This document shows positions 17,602 through 26,035 of a stretch of DNA of 64,000 bases, piece by piece (position 1 is the first letter of the stretch; each line of letters opens with the position of its first letter). The notes beneath the pieces are model-generated. The model saw only the letters and a program-made list of their open reading frames with translations. It was not told the DNA's origin and did not search any database. Made by a program: the position numbers and the translations under genes. The stretch spans positions 124,265 through 188,264 of the forward strand of contig NZ_ATZE01000001.1 in assembly GCF_000428045.1 (NCBI RefSeq), in the 5' to 3' direction. This DNA is from Sedimenticola selenatireducens DSM 17993 (GTDB lineage Bacteria > Pseudomonadota > Gammaproteobacteria > Chromatiales > Chromatiaceae).

Positions 17602-17625
17602 ACGGTAATATGATCTTATTTACGT
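17602..17625. promoter_or_regulatory. Imperfect 24-bp palindrome, candidate operator
   Basis: A 24-bp imperfect inverted repeat (11 of 14 positions match on each arm, sharing a central GATC) lies between the divergent FlhD-like and XRE genes. The surrounding 17390-17686 has no gene. The position suits an XRE repressor operator; no direct evidence for binding. Confidence 0.4.
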
Positions 17626-17686
17626 CTAACCAACGCAAAATGCGATATCTTATGCCCAATGAATCGAACGGTTTTCGAGGTCTATC

Positions 17687-18364
17687 ATGCGCGATAATAA
17701 TCAGAAAAATAAAGAAAATAAGGTTTTGAAAGATTGGGATCCCAGCGTTTTCGCGGCCCGATTAAGAGCTGCGATGGGCGAGCATTCTGTCTACAGGTTC
17801 GCGAAAAAGTGTGGTTTCACGGAAAGCACATTGCGCAAGTACCTAGCCGGTGATTCCATCCCCGGTGCCGATAAGCTAATACACATGGCCCAGGTGGCCG
17901 AGGTCAGCCTGCAGTGGCTGGCATTGGGGGAGGGGGACCGCAGCGGCAGTGTCGGATGGGATCGGATTACACCCCCGCAGTTGGCCGTCGTGCTGGAGTT
18001 TGAGCGTTATGCGCAGCGCAAGCGTGATACGGGTATTCGGGATGCCGTCAGATCTTTCGTCGAGAAATACAATCAAGGGGTGCTCGAACTCGGGCAGGTC
18101 GGAGAGATCGAACGAATTAGCGAAGATGAGTTGATCCTGTGGCGCGACCTTGCCTGGGAACGACGGGTTGAAAAAGCGTCAATCGACGAAGCGATCCTGT
18201 GCACGGCGATCGAAATTGCCGAGGAGATGACGGATACTTCCGGGAAGGTGATGGAAGCTGCAAAGAAAGCGAAGCTGGTTGCCGCCATCTATCGGTTGAG
18301 TGCCACCACGGAGGGCGGCGTGGATCGTTCCATGGTCGTGAATCTCCTGAGCTCCTACTCCTGA
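17687..18364 (+). CDS. XRE-family (CI-like) repressor
   Basis: A 225-residue protein with an N-terminal helix-turn-helix of the Cro/CI type (FAARLRAAMGEHSVYRFAKKCGFTESTLRKYLAGDSIPGADKLIHMAQVAEVSLQWLALGEG), followed by about 150 residues of helical sequence without a visible LexA/CI-type self-cleavage site. The HTH module resembles those of Mu/other phage repressors that bind tandem sites. Divergent placement from the FlhD/FlhC-like pair suggests it holds the ICE in the integrated state. How it would be inactivated is not shown by the sequence. Confidence 0.85.
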   Translation: MRDNNQKNKENKVLKDWDPSVFAARLRAAMGEHSVYRFAKKCGFTESTLRKYLAGDSIPGADKLIHMAQVAEVSLQWLALGEGDRSGSVGWDRITPPQLAVVLEFERYAQRKRDTGIRDAVRSFVEKYNQGVLELGQVGEIERISEDELILWRDLAWERRVEKASIDEAILCTAIEIAEEMTDTSGKVMEAAKKAKLVAAIYRLSATTEGGVDRSMVVNLLSSYS

Positions 18365-18696
18365 ATTACCCGCTGCGGGCCAAACCGGACCAATAGCGGC
18401 CCGCGATAGTTTCCGCCGCAAATCATGATTCCCTGTCTTTGGCGGTTTTCGTTGTCCTCCGGCCCGTTTCTTCGTGCTCAAGCCGACACACTCCTTTGTT
18501 CGTTGTTTTTAAATAAACAAGATCGAAAGCGCGCCGTAAGCGGGCATCTACTTTTGTTTTTGATTACGCCTGAATTGATTACCATAAAAGTCAAATCACG
18601 AAGGAGATACGCTGGAAGCTGTTCGCCTCTATTTCGGTATTGCGGCAGATCGAAGTCTCTTGTGGTCAATCAATTGCAAAGCAAGAGGGGAGTGCA
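18365..18696 (+). promoter_or_regulatory. Upstream region of the parB operon with shared motif
   Basis: No gene is seen. At 18570-18585 the sequence CTGAATTGATTACCAT closely resembles motifs that precede the pilL gene (43831) and the RAQPRD gene (55559) in the same ICE. It lies 112 bp before the parB start. Candidate activator site; see findings. Confidence 0.4.
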
Positions 18697-20298
18697 ATGG
18701 ATGAACATTTACGCCGGGAGCCTGTCGTTGAAACCGAAGTGAATCAGCCGGCCCCGATGGTATTGCCGATCGATCGTATACACCCCTACGAACGCAATCC
18801 CCGCCAGGGTAACAACCCGGAGTACGACCGGATCAAAGCCTCCATCCGTGCAACCGGGCTCGATCAACCCCTGACCATTACGCAGCGGCCAGGCGCCGAT
18901 GATTACATCGTCCACTCCGGCGGCAACACCCGTTTGCGGGTGCTGAAGTCATTGTACGAGGAGACGGGTGAGGCGCGATACGCAACCGTGGCCTGCCTGT
19001 TCAAGCCTTGGCATTGCGAGTCGGAGGTGTTGCTGGCGCACCTGCGGGAGAATGATCTTCGCGGCGGTCTGACCTTCATCGACAAGGCGCGCGCGATACT
19101 GGAGATCAAGAGACTGCTGGAAACCGAGTGTCAGATTGAGGAGCTCTCCCAGCGACGCCTTGAATCCGCGCTGCAGCAGGGCGGGTACGCCCTCAGCAGC
19201 GGATTGGTTTCGCGCATGGGGTACGCCGTCCAGACCCTGCTGCCATTGATCCCGCAGGCACTGCATGCCGGCCTGGGCCGACCACAGGTGCAGAAGATCC
19301 GGGCGCTGGAACGGGCGGCGCGGCAGGTCTGGCAGTCGCATGAGCTGGGGGCAGATACGACCTTCGATCCGGTATTCGCCGCATTGTGCCAGCGCTACGA
19401 CGACCCCGACTGGGATACCGAACTGTTGCGCAACGCACTCGAGAGCGAGATCGCCGAACAGGCCGATGTCAGTGTTCACCTGATCCGGATGGAACTGGAT
19501 GCGCGGATCGAAGGGCGGGCAGTGATGATACCGCCGCCGGAAGAAGACCCGGATTTAGACGAAGACGACGTCGACTGGCTCGATAAGCCTCCCGCCAACA
19601 CCAAATTTGATAGTCCAGTATCCCTCGCCCCGGAACCTGGCAAACGCCAGGATCAACCATTGGCTGATTGTTCACCCGACTCTGATATTTCCGAAGACCC
19701 TGATGTCGATCCGGTAGCGGAAGCACTTCCCGATAACGAAGTTGGCATAGCCCCGGCGTCGAATGACTTTGAGTTCCCGGATACGACAATTCTGGATGAG
19801 GCACCGGCGGGCGTCGGTGTCGCTGGCTCCGCCGATCTGAAATCGCTGCGTGCCCGCGCCTGGACCCTGGCGTCCAGAATGGCCCAGCGCAATGGGCTGA
19901 GCGACCTGGTGCTGCCGCTGTCCAGACAAGGGCTTGGGTTTACACTGCGCGACGTACCCGATCCGGCCCTGGCCGATCAGCTGGACGAGGCGACCCTGAG
20001 TCAGCTCTCGTTGATCTGGTGGCAACTGGCTGCTTGTGCGGAACTGACCGTCGCTCCCGCCGCATCCATCCTGCCGCACCTGCCCACTGAGTCTGTGCTG
20101 CGACAAGCGCTGGAGCAGCAGGATCCAGCGCGGCTGTTCGACAGTGTCTGGACGCTGGACCCGGGCCAGACCGGCCACCGCCTGTGGCGCCGGCTGGGCG
20201 ACAGGGACTGGATGGATCTGTTGAACCTGATGGACTGCTACCGCCGGATGCACCATCTGGCAGAGGAGCGGCAACTCGATCTCTGGGCAGCGCCATGA
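18697..20298 (+). CDS. ICE ParB-family protein (PFGI-1 class)
   Basis: A 533-residue protein of the PFGI-1-class ParB family. The N-terminal ParB/Srx-like domain has LPIDRIHPYERNPRQGNNPEYDRIKASIRATGLDQPLTI and VHSGGNTRLRVLKSLYEETG. A central acidic, low-complexity stretch (PPPEEDPDLDEDDVDW onward) separates it from a conserved C-terminal domain. It heads the maintenance module and is thought to act in partition or stability of excised ICE. No ParA is visible nearby in the window. The ATG at 18697 follows GAGGGGAG. Its last codons overlap the next gene by ATGA. Confidence 0.9.
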   Translation: MDEHLRREPVVETEVNQPAPMVLPIDRIHPYERNPRQGNNPEYDRIKASIRATGLDQPLTITQRPGADDYIVHSGGNTRLRVLKSLYEETGEARYATVACLFKPWHCESEVLLAHLRENDLRGGLTFIDKARAILEIKRLLETECQIEELSQRRLESALQQGGYALSSGLVSRMGYAVQTLLPLIPQALHAGLGRPQVQKIRALERAARQVWQSHELGADTTFDPVFAALCQRYDDPDWDTELLRNALESEIAEQADVSVHLIRMELDARIEGRAVMIPPPEEDPDLDEDDVDWLDKPPANTKFDSPVSLAPEPGKRQDQPLADCSPDSDISEDPDVDPVAEALPDNEVGIAPASNDFEFPDTTILDEAPAGVGVAGSADLKSLRARAWTLASRMAQRNGLSDLVLPLSRQGLGFTLRDVPDPALADQLDEATLSQLSLIWWQLAACAELTVAPAASILPHLPTESVLRQALEQQDPARLFDSVWTLDPGQTGHRLWRRLGDRDWMDLLNLMDCYRRMHHLAEERQLDLWAAP

Positions 20299-20894
20299 GC
20301 GTCTGTACCAAAGAGTCCGATCTGGTCACTGCGGTGCTGATGTACGCACTGCGCTGCTTGGCCGAAGGCGACCGAGCGGCACTGCGCAACATGAACTTCG
20401 GACCACATGAGATCGAGGCGCTGCGCGCCATGACCTTGAGTGATCTCTACCGGGTAGAGTCGTTGCGCGCCCATTGCCTGCGTATTCGTCTCGACCGGCA
20501 GGTTTACTGGCCGATGGTGGACAACCTGCAGCGCCAGCGCCAGTCTGAAGAGCTACAGCACAACCTGATCGCCGCTGATGCCCCGCTGGAGATGATGCAG
20601 ACCCTGTTCGGCTTCAATGCCCGGGAGTACAGTCGGCTGCGCCGATCCTTCTCCGTTGACCCCGCGGTAGGTCGACCGCCGGAGCCGGACGAGGCGACCA
20701 GTCACACGCTGTGGGCCGCCTGGGTGGCCCGAGTCGATCCCGACACCCCCGAACTGCCGGCGCCCGATGGCTATCTAGAACTTCACCGGGAGACCGGCAT
20801 CGGACTGCGCGCCATCTGGCACCTGACCCGGCAATGGTCGGAGTATGGTGACCCGAAGGATGTCGTTGCGCACGTGGATAACCCGCATGGATAA
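20295..20894 (+). CDS. DUF2857-family ICE protein
   Basis: A 199-residue protein that follows parB with an ATGA overlap, the standard position of DUF2857 proteins in PFGI-1-type ICEs. Recognisable sequence: LVTAVLMYALRCLAEGDRAALRNMNFGPHEIEALRAMTLSDLYRVESLRAHCLRIRLD, and a later segment (LEMMQTLFGFNAREYSRLRR) that looks like a helix-turn-helix. Function is unknown; DNA binding is plausible. Confidence 0.82.
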   Translation: MSVCTKESDLVTAVLMYALRCLAEGDRAALRNMNFGPHEIEALRAMTLSDLYRVESLRAHCLRIRLDRQVYWPMVDNLQRQRQSEELQHNLIAADAPLEMMQTLFGFNAREYSRLRRSFSVDPAVGRPPEPDEATSHTLWAAWVARVDPDTPELPAPDGYLELHRETGIGLRAIWHLTRQWSEYGDPKDVVAHVDNPHG

Positions 20895-22074
20895 ACACCA
20901 GGCCAACGTTCGTCCCGAGATACTCGCGCTGGGTACCCTGATCGAGACGACTATCGAACGGATCTCGGTCAATGAACCAAAACGGCACGGTGATGGCATG
21001 CTGTTCCTCGATAACCGGCTGACGGCGTTTCCGGTTCGGGTGGTACAGGACCCGGTACTCGAGCCAGTGGACAAACTGGCTTGGATGACTATGCTGCTGC
21101 AGGCCCGTGCTACCCGCGGGTATGCCGCCTTTCCGAGTTCCAGCGATATCTGCAAGACCGCCAATATTGCTTCCAGATCCACGGTTGCACGCGCCATTGC
21201 GGTGCTGCGTGCCACACGCTGGCTGACCCTCTGTACACGCGTCCGGGGCAACGTGTTCGCCCTGCATGGTGAACCCCTTCCCCTGGCTGATGTGCTGTAC
21301 CTGGACACCGGTTATATGGCCTTTCTCCGGGACGCTCAGAAGAATGTCCATGCCCGGGTGCGCCATGTGGTCAAGGGCGTACTGGCAACCCTGGACGAGG
21401 ATATCCGGCGCGGTGTCAACGTGTGTGCCAGTGATCACCCGACTTGCGGACACAGAGACGCAGTGGAATCCCTGACCAATGAGGCTGCTGGTCGTTCCAA
21501 CGCTTGTAGCGGACCGGCGGTCGAAGAAGCGCAGAATACCCGGCCAAACGCACCCAAGACTGAAAGACCGGAACCCGAGTCATCTGTTACCCAGACACGC
21601 CCTGTCGCAGACACTGCGCCAATAACCGGAATCGACGGCGACCCGTTGATCTATCCAAAGCGACTCGGGGAGAACCCGCGCGAACTGACGCATCGCTATC
21701 TTTCCTGTGTCCTGCCCGAGCAGCGACAACCGATCCTCGACGAACTGGAGGGCCGTTTCCGCTCCGAGACAAGAGGCATGCGCCCCCTCTATGATGAGAT
21801 GAGTTTTCTCTACAGCCTGTGCAAGGCTATGCGCAATGGAAAATTCAAGCTGAACCTGGGTGTCCCGGTACAGGCAGAGAGAGCAGCAAGAGAGAAGGCG
21901 AGGAAGCGATCACAGCATCTAATCCAACGTCCCAATCACACTGATCCCCGTAAGTTGAGAGACCAGCTGAAAACCGGCATCGATGCGTTGTCAAGGATGA
22001 AGGCGTCCCTCGGTCAGTATGACCGCTCAGATCCGGATGCATCGAAAACGTCCGGATCCTCACCGAACGATTGA
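20887..22074 (+). CDS. STY4528-family ICE replication-associated protein
   Basis: A 395-residue protein of the STY4528 family, found in the same order in pathogenicity islands and PFGI-1-type ICEs and usually annotated as replication-related. Features: DNRLTAFPVRVVQDPVLEPVDKLAWMTMLLQARATRGYAAFPSSSDICKTANIASRSTVARAIAVLRATRWL is a winged-helix Rep-like segment; the C-terminus is basic (REKARKRSQHL). ATG 20887 overlaps the previous gene by eight bases. The iteron-like repeats begin about 320 bp downstream, so this protein is the best local candidate for an initiator that binds them. Confidence 0.82.
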   Translation: MDKHQANVRPEILALGTLIETTIERISVNEPKRHGDGMLFLDNRLTAFPVRVVQDPVLEPVDKLAWMTMLLQARATRGYAAFPSSSDICKTANIASRSTVARAIAVLRATRWLTLCTRVRGNVFALHGEPLPLADVLYLDTGYMAFLRDAQKNVHARVRHVVKGVLATLDEDIRRGVNVCASDHPTCGHRDAVESLTNEAAGRSNACSGPAVEEAQNTRPNAPKTERPEPESSVTQTRPVADTAPITGIDGDPLIYPKRLGENPRELTHRYLSCVLPEQRQPILDELEGRFRSETRGMRPLYDEMSFLYSLCKAMRNGKFKLNLGVPVQAERAAREKARKRSQHLIQRPNHTDPRKLRDQLKTGIDALSRMKASLGQYDRSDPDASKTSGSSPND

Positions 22075-22457
22075 AAGTTTAAGCTCACACCTTCGTATTC
22101 CCGGTCTCTACACCTGACGCGCCTGTGCCCAAGGACATCCACTGCCCGGTGCAGTTTGAGTCGGTAGACTTGTTCGACAGGGACTTCCTAAAAAAGTAAG
22201 GCATCACTGCATGGCGGATACGAAATACGCCAACTCGATCGTTGGTAGTTGGCCTACAGGCAGCTGAACTATCCCAACGGACCACTATCCGGCGGTATGA
22301 AAATGGGTGAGGTGCTAAGCAGTGACCATCAATAGAGAGAAAATGCATCCCTGTTTTACCCAGTTCAAATTTCGGAATAGATACCTCGTGTGTCCGATAT
22401 TCGGACGGGTGGATCAGGATGACCCGGTAGTTTGTGGATAACTTTGGTGGAAGGTCT

Positions 22458-22487
22458 GTCCGATATTCGGTCGACCGAATATCGGAC
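22458..22487. repeat. 30-bp perfect palindrome inside unit 1
   Basis: Here the 15-bp iteron is followed directly by its exact reverse complement, giving a perfect 30-bp palindrome with no spacer (centre GTC|GAC). Elsewhere the iteron is solitary. It could extrude as a cruciform or bind a protein tetramer. Confidence 0.85.
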
Positions 22488-22560
22488 AAGGCACTAGTTT
22501 CGGCGAAAACCGGGCCTTCCGGAAAGCCGGCTGCTTGCCTGCAGGGTTAGAGAGCCAGGC

Positions 22561-22632
22561 CAAAAAATATAGATGTAATATATAATGAAAGTTAAAAATA
22601 ATATTGAATAGTATAGTTATTATTAAATATAA
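22561..22632. other. AT-rich block, possible DNA-unwinding element
   Basis: About 70 bp that are nearly pure A/T lie between iteron units 1 and 2, in contrast to the GC-rich surroundings. Next to DnaA boxes this is the expected composition of an unwinding element. Confidence 0.55.
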
Positions 22633-23420
22633 ACTCGTCTTTATAGAGTTGAGATGAGGAAGAAATTGAGAAAGCAAAGCAATCACATACGTTGGAAAGT
22701 GCTGACACTGTCAGCACTTTTCCAACTCAAAACCTGTCCGATATTCGGACGAGTGGGTCAGGATGAACCCTTGGTTTGTGGATAACTCGGGCGGGGTGTG
22801 TGTCCGATATTCGGTCAACTGAAATCGAATCCGGTCCCAATGTTCTACCTGATCTGAAATTCAGGACGAGTGTGGCCTTGCGTCAAGTGCCGGAAAGCAG
22901 ATGGATCTTATTGATAACATTGATAATAAAATCTGATTTAACCATTTCCAGCATGTTGGGCAGCGGATGGAATCGATAACGCTAAGCCTGTCTGCACGAT
23001 GAAGTCCGCTGGCACTGTGGGTACTTTTCCATTCCAAGACCTGTCCGATTTTCGGACGAGCAAGTCGTGATGCAACCTTAGTCTGTGGATAACTCAGGCG
23101 GGGTGTGTCCGATATTCGGACAATCAAACTTGGTGCCTGGCGCTCGTTTTTGCTGGAAATCGATCGAGCAGCTCGCTTGGTGATCACACGTTTCAGCTGA
23201 ATACCGGGACCTCGATATCTTGACAGACAGTGTAATGAAGTAGCAGCAACAAGTTGATAATAAATAGAAAATAATCAGTCTTCCCCGCTGCTTCCTGGTT
23301 GTGGTACGAATAGAGAAAGAGGGAATGTAGCACTTCCCAGCGTTACATGATGCTGACACTGTCAGCACTTTTCCACTCCGAAACCTGTCCGATATTCGGT
23401 CAACTGAAATTCGAACACGG

Positions 23421-23473
23421 GTAGTAGTAGTTTTTATTTATAAAACACTACTACTACTTTTTTTGTTTTTTTA
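23421..23473 (+). terminator. Strong hairpin with T-run
   Basis: An 11-bp perfect stem (GTAGTAGTAGT 23421-23431 with ACTACTACTAC 23447-23457) is followed by two T-runs. It looks like a rho-independent terminator that closes off the origin-like region before the next operon. Confidence 0.75.
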
Positions 23474-23644
23474 TAAATATTCCGCGTGCGCGCGCGAACC
23501 ACTCACTGCCGTGTCCCTTCCATTTCCGCCGTACCCTGCCAATTAACCACGACACAACCGTGCAGGGTTTCCGCTTGTCACTGAGCCGGGCAGACAGGCA
23601 AATTGGGGTCAACTTCCATCGACCCAACCGCCAGGGCAAACCCG

Positions 23645-24424
23645 ATGCGTTCAGACACTCCCGCAAGCACCGACCAGATCCCCAGCCTCACTCCACAACC
23701 GACTCTGGGCGCACTTCGTGGCCAGGCCTGGTTGACCGTCCAGACCCGACAGGCCCAACGCCTGATCCAGGGCCGCAACGGCAGCAATGAGAAACCTGCC
23801 ATCATCGGCCTGGTCGGATTCGCCGACCGGTTGAGACTGATCTGGCAGGCGGCCCGTAACGATGACCCCTATGCGGACTGGTGGCTGATCAGGATCCATG
23901 AGGCGATCGACCAGGCGCGTGAGCTCGTGCGCCGGTCACAGTCCGAGATCGATGAAAAGCTGGCACAGTCTCCGTCCATCGAGGTGCGGGTGGCAGCGTC
24001 ACTGCGTCCTTATCGCATCCCTTTGCAGTTTGCCAACCCCTACGCCTACCAGGGCGCGCATCTGATCGGCGAGTACGACACCCTGGTGCGCACCTTGCTG
24101 AGCGGCTGCCACGTTGGCCTGCTGGATCGTGCATCCACGGAACGATCCGCTCAACTGGCGGGCCGTCGCATCCGTGGAGTCTTTCTGCTTCCCCAGAGTT
24201 ACCGATTTCTGGGCATTGATCGGGCATCGGTTCAGCGACAGGATGAGAAGGCTAAGCGGGCGCAGGCACTGATGGGTGATCTCCCGCCAGTGGTATTGTC
24301 CGGCGAGCAGCAGGCACCCGAGGTTCCGCGCAAGCTGAACTTTCCGGAGGGATACCGCAAAGCCGCAACAGAGACATCTTTGCGGCCGGTGCCAGATTCC
24401 GATTCGCGGCATGGCGAGGAGTAG
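23645..24424 (+). CDS. PFL_4669-family ICE protein
   Basis: A 259-residue protein of the family typified by PFL_4669 (TIGR03761 as I recall). Diagnostic stretches: LGALRGQAWLTVQTRQAQRLIQGR, IIGLVGFADRLRLIWQAARNDDPYADWWLIRIHEAI, and the C-terminal LNFPEGYRKAA. The role in the ICE is unknown; its constant location among replication/partition genes suggests DNA maintenance. ATG 23645 is chosen over an upstream frame start because family similarity begins soon after. It overlaps the next small gene by 14 bp. Confidence 0.85.
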   Translation: MRSDTPASTDQIPSLTPQPTLGALRGQAWLTVQTRQAQRLIQGRNGSNEKPAIIGLVGFADRLRLIWQAARNDDPYADWWLIRIHEAIDQARELVRRSQSEIDEKLAQSPSIEVRVAASLRPYRIPLQFANPYAYQGAHLIGEYDTLVRTLLSGCHVGLLDRASTERSAQLAGRRIRGVFLLPQSYRFLGIDRASVQRQDEKAKRAQALMGDLPPVVLSGEQQAPEVPRKLNFPEGYRKAATETSLRPVPDSDSRHGEE

Positions 24425-24758
24425 ATCGTTATGTGGTTCTCGCATCACCCTGCAGTTAGACAGCCGGATCGCGCTGGAGGCGATCATCCTGACACGGATC
24501 GAACGCGTTCCGGCACGCCGCCGTCAGGAGTGGTTGCGCGGACTGCTGGTGCAGGGCTTTCGGGCCGAGTGCCAGCTGCTGCGCACGACTGCCGCAGAAC
24601 CAGAGAACGGCGCGCCGATTTCCTTCTCCCGCTGGTTGGCGGCGGACTCAACTCCGCAACCCCAACATTCACCGCCCACCGCTTCGTCAGCGGCACCGAC
24701 TGCAGCAGCGATCACCAACGGAAAGCCCTTCGCGGGGCTGGGCCGCGTGATTGGATGA
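24411..24758 (+). CDS. Small basic protein upstream of parM, ParR/StbB-like candidate
   Basis: A 115-residue protein. The first 60 residues (ITLQLDSRIALEAIILTRIERVPARRRQEWLRGLLVQGFRAE) have the strand-helix-helix rhythm of a ribbon-helix-helix DNA-binding fold as used by ParR/StbB adaptors; the rest is a disordered Ala/Pro/Thr tail, as expected for a ParM-binding tail. It lies between the PFL_4669-family gene (14-bp overlap) and the actin gene. The assignment rests on pattern and context, not on a confident match. Confidence 0.55.
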   Translation: MARSRSLCGSRITLQLDSRIALEAIILTRIERVPARRRQEWLRGLLVQGFRAECQLLRTTAAEPENGAPISFSRWLAADSTPQPQHSPPTASSAAPTAAAITNGKPFAGLGRVIG

Positions 24759-24804
24759 GCGACTGGACCGAGACTCAACCAAGGACACAAGGAATAGCGA
24801 ACCG

Positions 24805-25827
24805 ATGACCTCTCCCAAATCAATGAACCCGGTGCCTGTCGGTCTCGACGATGGCTACGCGTACACCAAGCTGGTACTGCCAAATGGGCAAATGTTCGCG
24901 ATCCCGTCACGTGCCCGGCTGGGAAAAGCCAATGTCACCTGGATCGACAGCGCCGAGCAGCGCATCTTCGAGTACGAGACCGAAAAACAGATCTTCGCCG
25001 TCGGCGAGGTTGAGGGCGAGCCGACCGAGTTCGATGCCTATCCGTTCTCCGGTCTCAATCGGGCCATCGTCCAGCATGCGCTGCAACAGGCGGGGCTGGA
25101 GGGACATTCGGTGCATGCCGTCTCCGGACTGCCGGTCGGCAGCTTCTATCTCAAGGACGGCAGCCGAAGGGAGGAGACCCTGGCCAGGAAGCGCGCCAGC
25201 CTGAAACAGGTTGTGCAGCCGTTCGACGGGCGTCTCCCGGCCGGGATCGCCTTTCACGAGGTAATCCCGGAAGCGCTGGCTGCCTGGTATGACTATGTCA
25301 TCACCGAATCCAATGAGGGTGTACAGCTCGAGCCCGAGCGACTGCAGGCCCCGCTGGCCGTGGTCGATATCGGCGGGCGGACCACCGATTACGTGGTGGT
25401 GGCGGATCAGGCGGTTGTGCATAACGCATCGGGTTCGCTGCGCTGCGGGCTGCTGGACGTGAAACGGGAGCTGGCCGATGGCATCCGTGCCCGGTTCGAC
25501 CTGGAAACGGTGAGCGAGCGCAGGGTCGAGGCGTCGATCCAGTCTGGTACGGTTCGGCTGTTCGGAGAAAACCAGGATGTCACAGATCTGGTGCAGCAGG
25601 CGCAGCGGCAAATGGTCGAACGCCTGCACAGTGAGACACAGCGACAGCTGGGCCAGGGCGCGGAACTCGAGCGGATTCTGTTCGTGGGTGGCGGCACGGT
25701 CGCACTCGCCGCGCAGATCCGGGACTGGTTCCCAAACCAGGCCATCGCCGAACATCCCGCCTTCGCCAATGCGCGCGGCATGCTGAAGTACCTGCGCTAT
25801 GTCTGCGAGGCCTCCGATGCGGCCTGA
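24805..25827 (+). CDS. parM: ParM/StbA-family actin-like segregation ATPase
   Basis: A 340-residue actin-like protein. Phosphate loop 1 is PVGLDDGYAYTKLV, phosphate loop 2 is AVVDIGGRTTDYVVV, and the adenosine motif is ERILFVGGGTVAL. Such filaments push plasmid copies apart through a ParR-type adaptor bound to a centromere. In an ICE it would stabilise the replicating excised circle. ATG 24805 is preferred over a TTG at 24751: an AAGGA precedes it and homology starts a few residues later. Confidence 0.88.
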   Translation: MTSPKSMNPVPVGLDDGYAYTKLVLPNGQMFAIPSRARLGKANVTWIDSAEQRIFEYETEKQIFAVGEVEGEPTEFDAYPFSGLNRAIVQHALQQAGLEGHSVHAVSGLPVGSFYLKDGSRREETLARKRASLKQVVQPFDGRLPAGIAFHEVIPEALAAWYDYVITESNEGVQLEPERLQAPLAVVDIGGRTTDYVVVADQAVVHNASGSLRCGLLDVKRELADGIRARFDLETVSERRVEASIQSGTVRLFGENQDVTDLVQQAQRQMVERLHSETQRQLGQGAELERILFVGGGTVALAAQIRDWFPNQAIAEHPAFANARGMLKYLRYVCEASDAA

Positions 25828-25934
25828 ACGGCAGCAGATGAATTTATACGTGGTCACTGCGGACTCAGTGGCAAACAGGCACCTTCGGACCGGGTAACAG
25901 GTGCAGCGATGCAAGTCGCCGGTCCACCTTCAAC

Positions 25935-26007
25935 GAAACGGAAAATAACTACCGTTTCAACTACCTTGCCGGGGAAGCACTCCCGCCAGGGAGTTGTGCT
26001 TCTCCGG
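25935..26007 (+). promoter_or_regulatory. Hairpin leader of the DUF3577 gene
   Basis: Two hairpins precede the gene: GAAACGG 25935-25941 with 25952-25958, and a long stem 25969-25984 pairing with 25989-26007 (one mismatch, one small bulge, 4-nt loop). The same architecture recurs before radC and the DUF6573 gene. It could be a terminator, a translational control element, or a single-strand promoter. Confidence 0.6.
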
Positions 26008-26035
26008 ACCAAACCAACCCCATGGAGAAAGCACA

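Larger units (their letters stand above)
22392..23401. other. Candidate replication origin or centromere (iterons, DnaA boxes, AT-rich DNA)
   Basis: This gene-free stretch (22075-23644) carries seven copies of the 15-bp palindrome GTCCGATATTCGGAC or a near match (22392, 22458, 22736, 22802, 23043, 23107, 23387). Six are arranged as three pairs, and each pair encloses a perfect DnaA-box complement TGTGGATAA (22433-22441, 22777-22785, 23084-23092). Two copies of a second palindrome, TGCTGACACTGTCAGCA, precede unit 2 (about 22700) and the last copy (about 23351). A very AT-rich block lies between units 1 and 2. The pattern is that of an oriV or a partition site. Confidence 0.7.

Noticed and set aside
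22085..22489. 134-residue reverse frame through the first iteron unit
   Set aside because: Runs through palindromes and DnaA box; no family, and repeats explain the sequence.
22392..23401. CRISPR array
   Set aside because: Repeats are palindromic, too short and irregularly spaced (about 50-290 bp), with no cas genes; DnaA boxes indicate an origin-like region.
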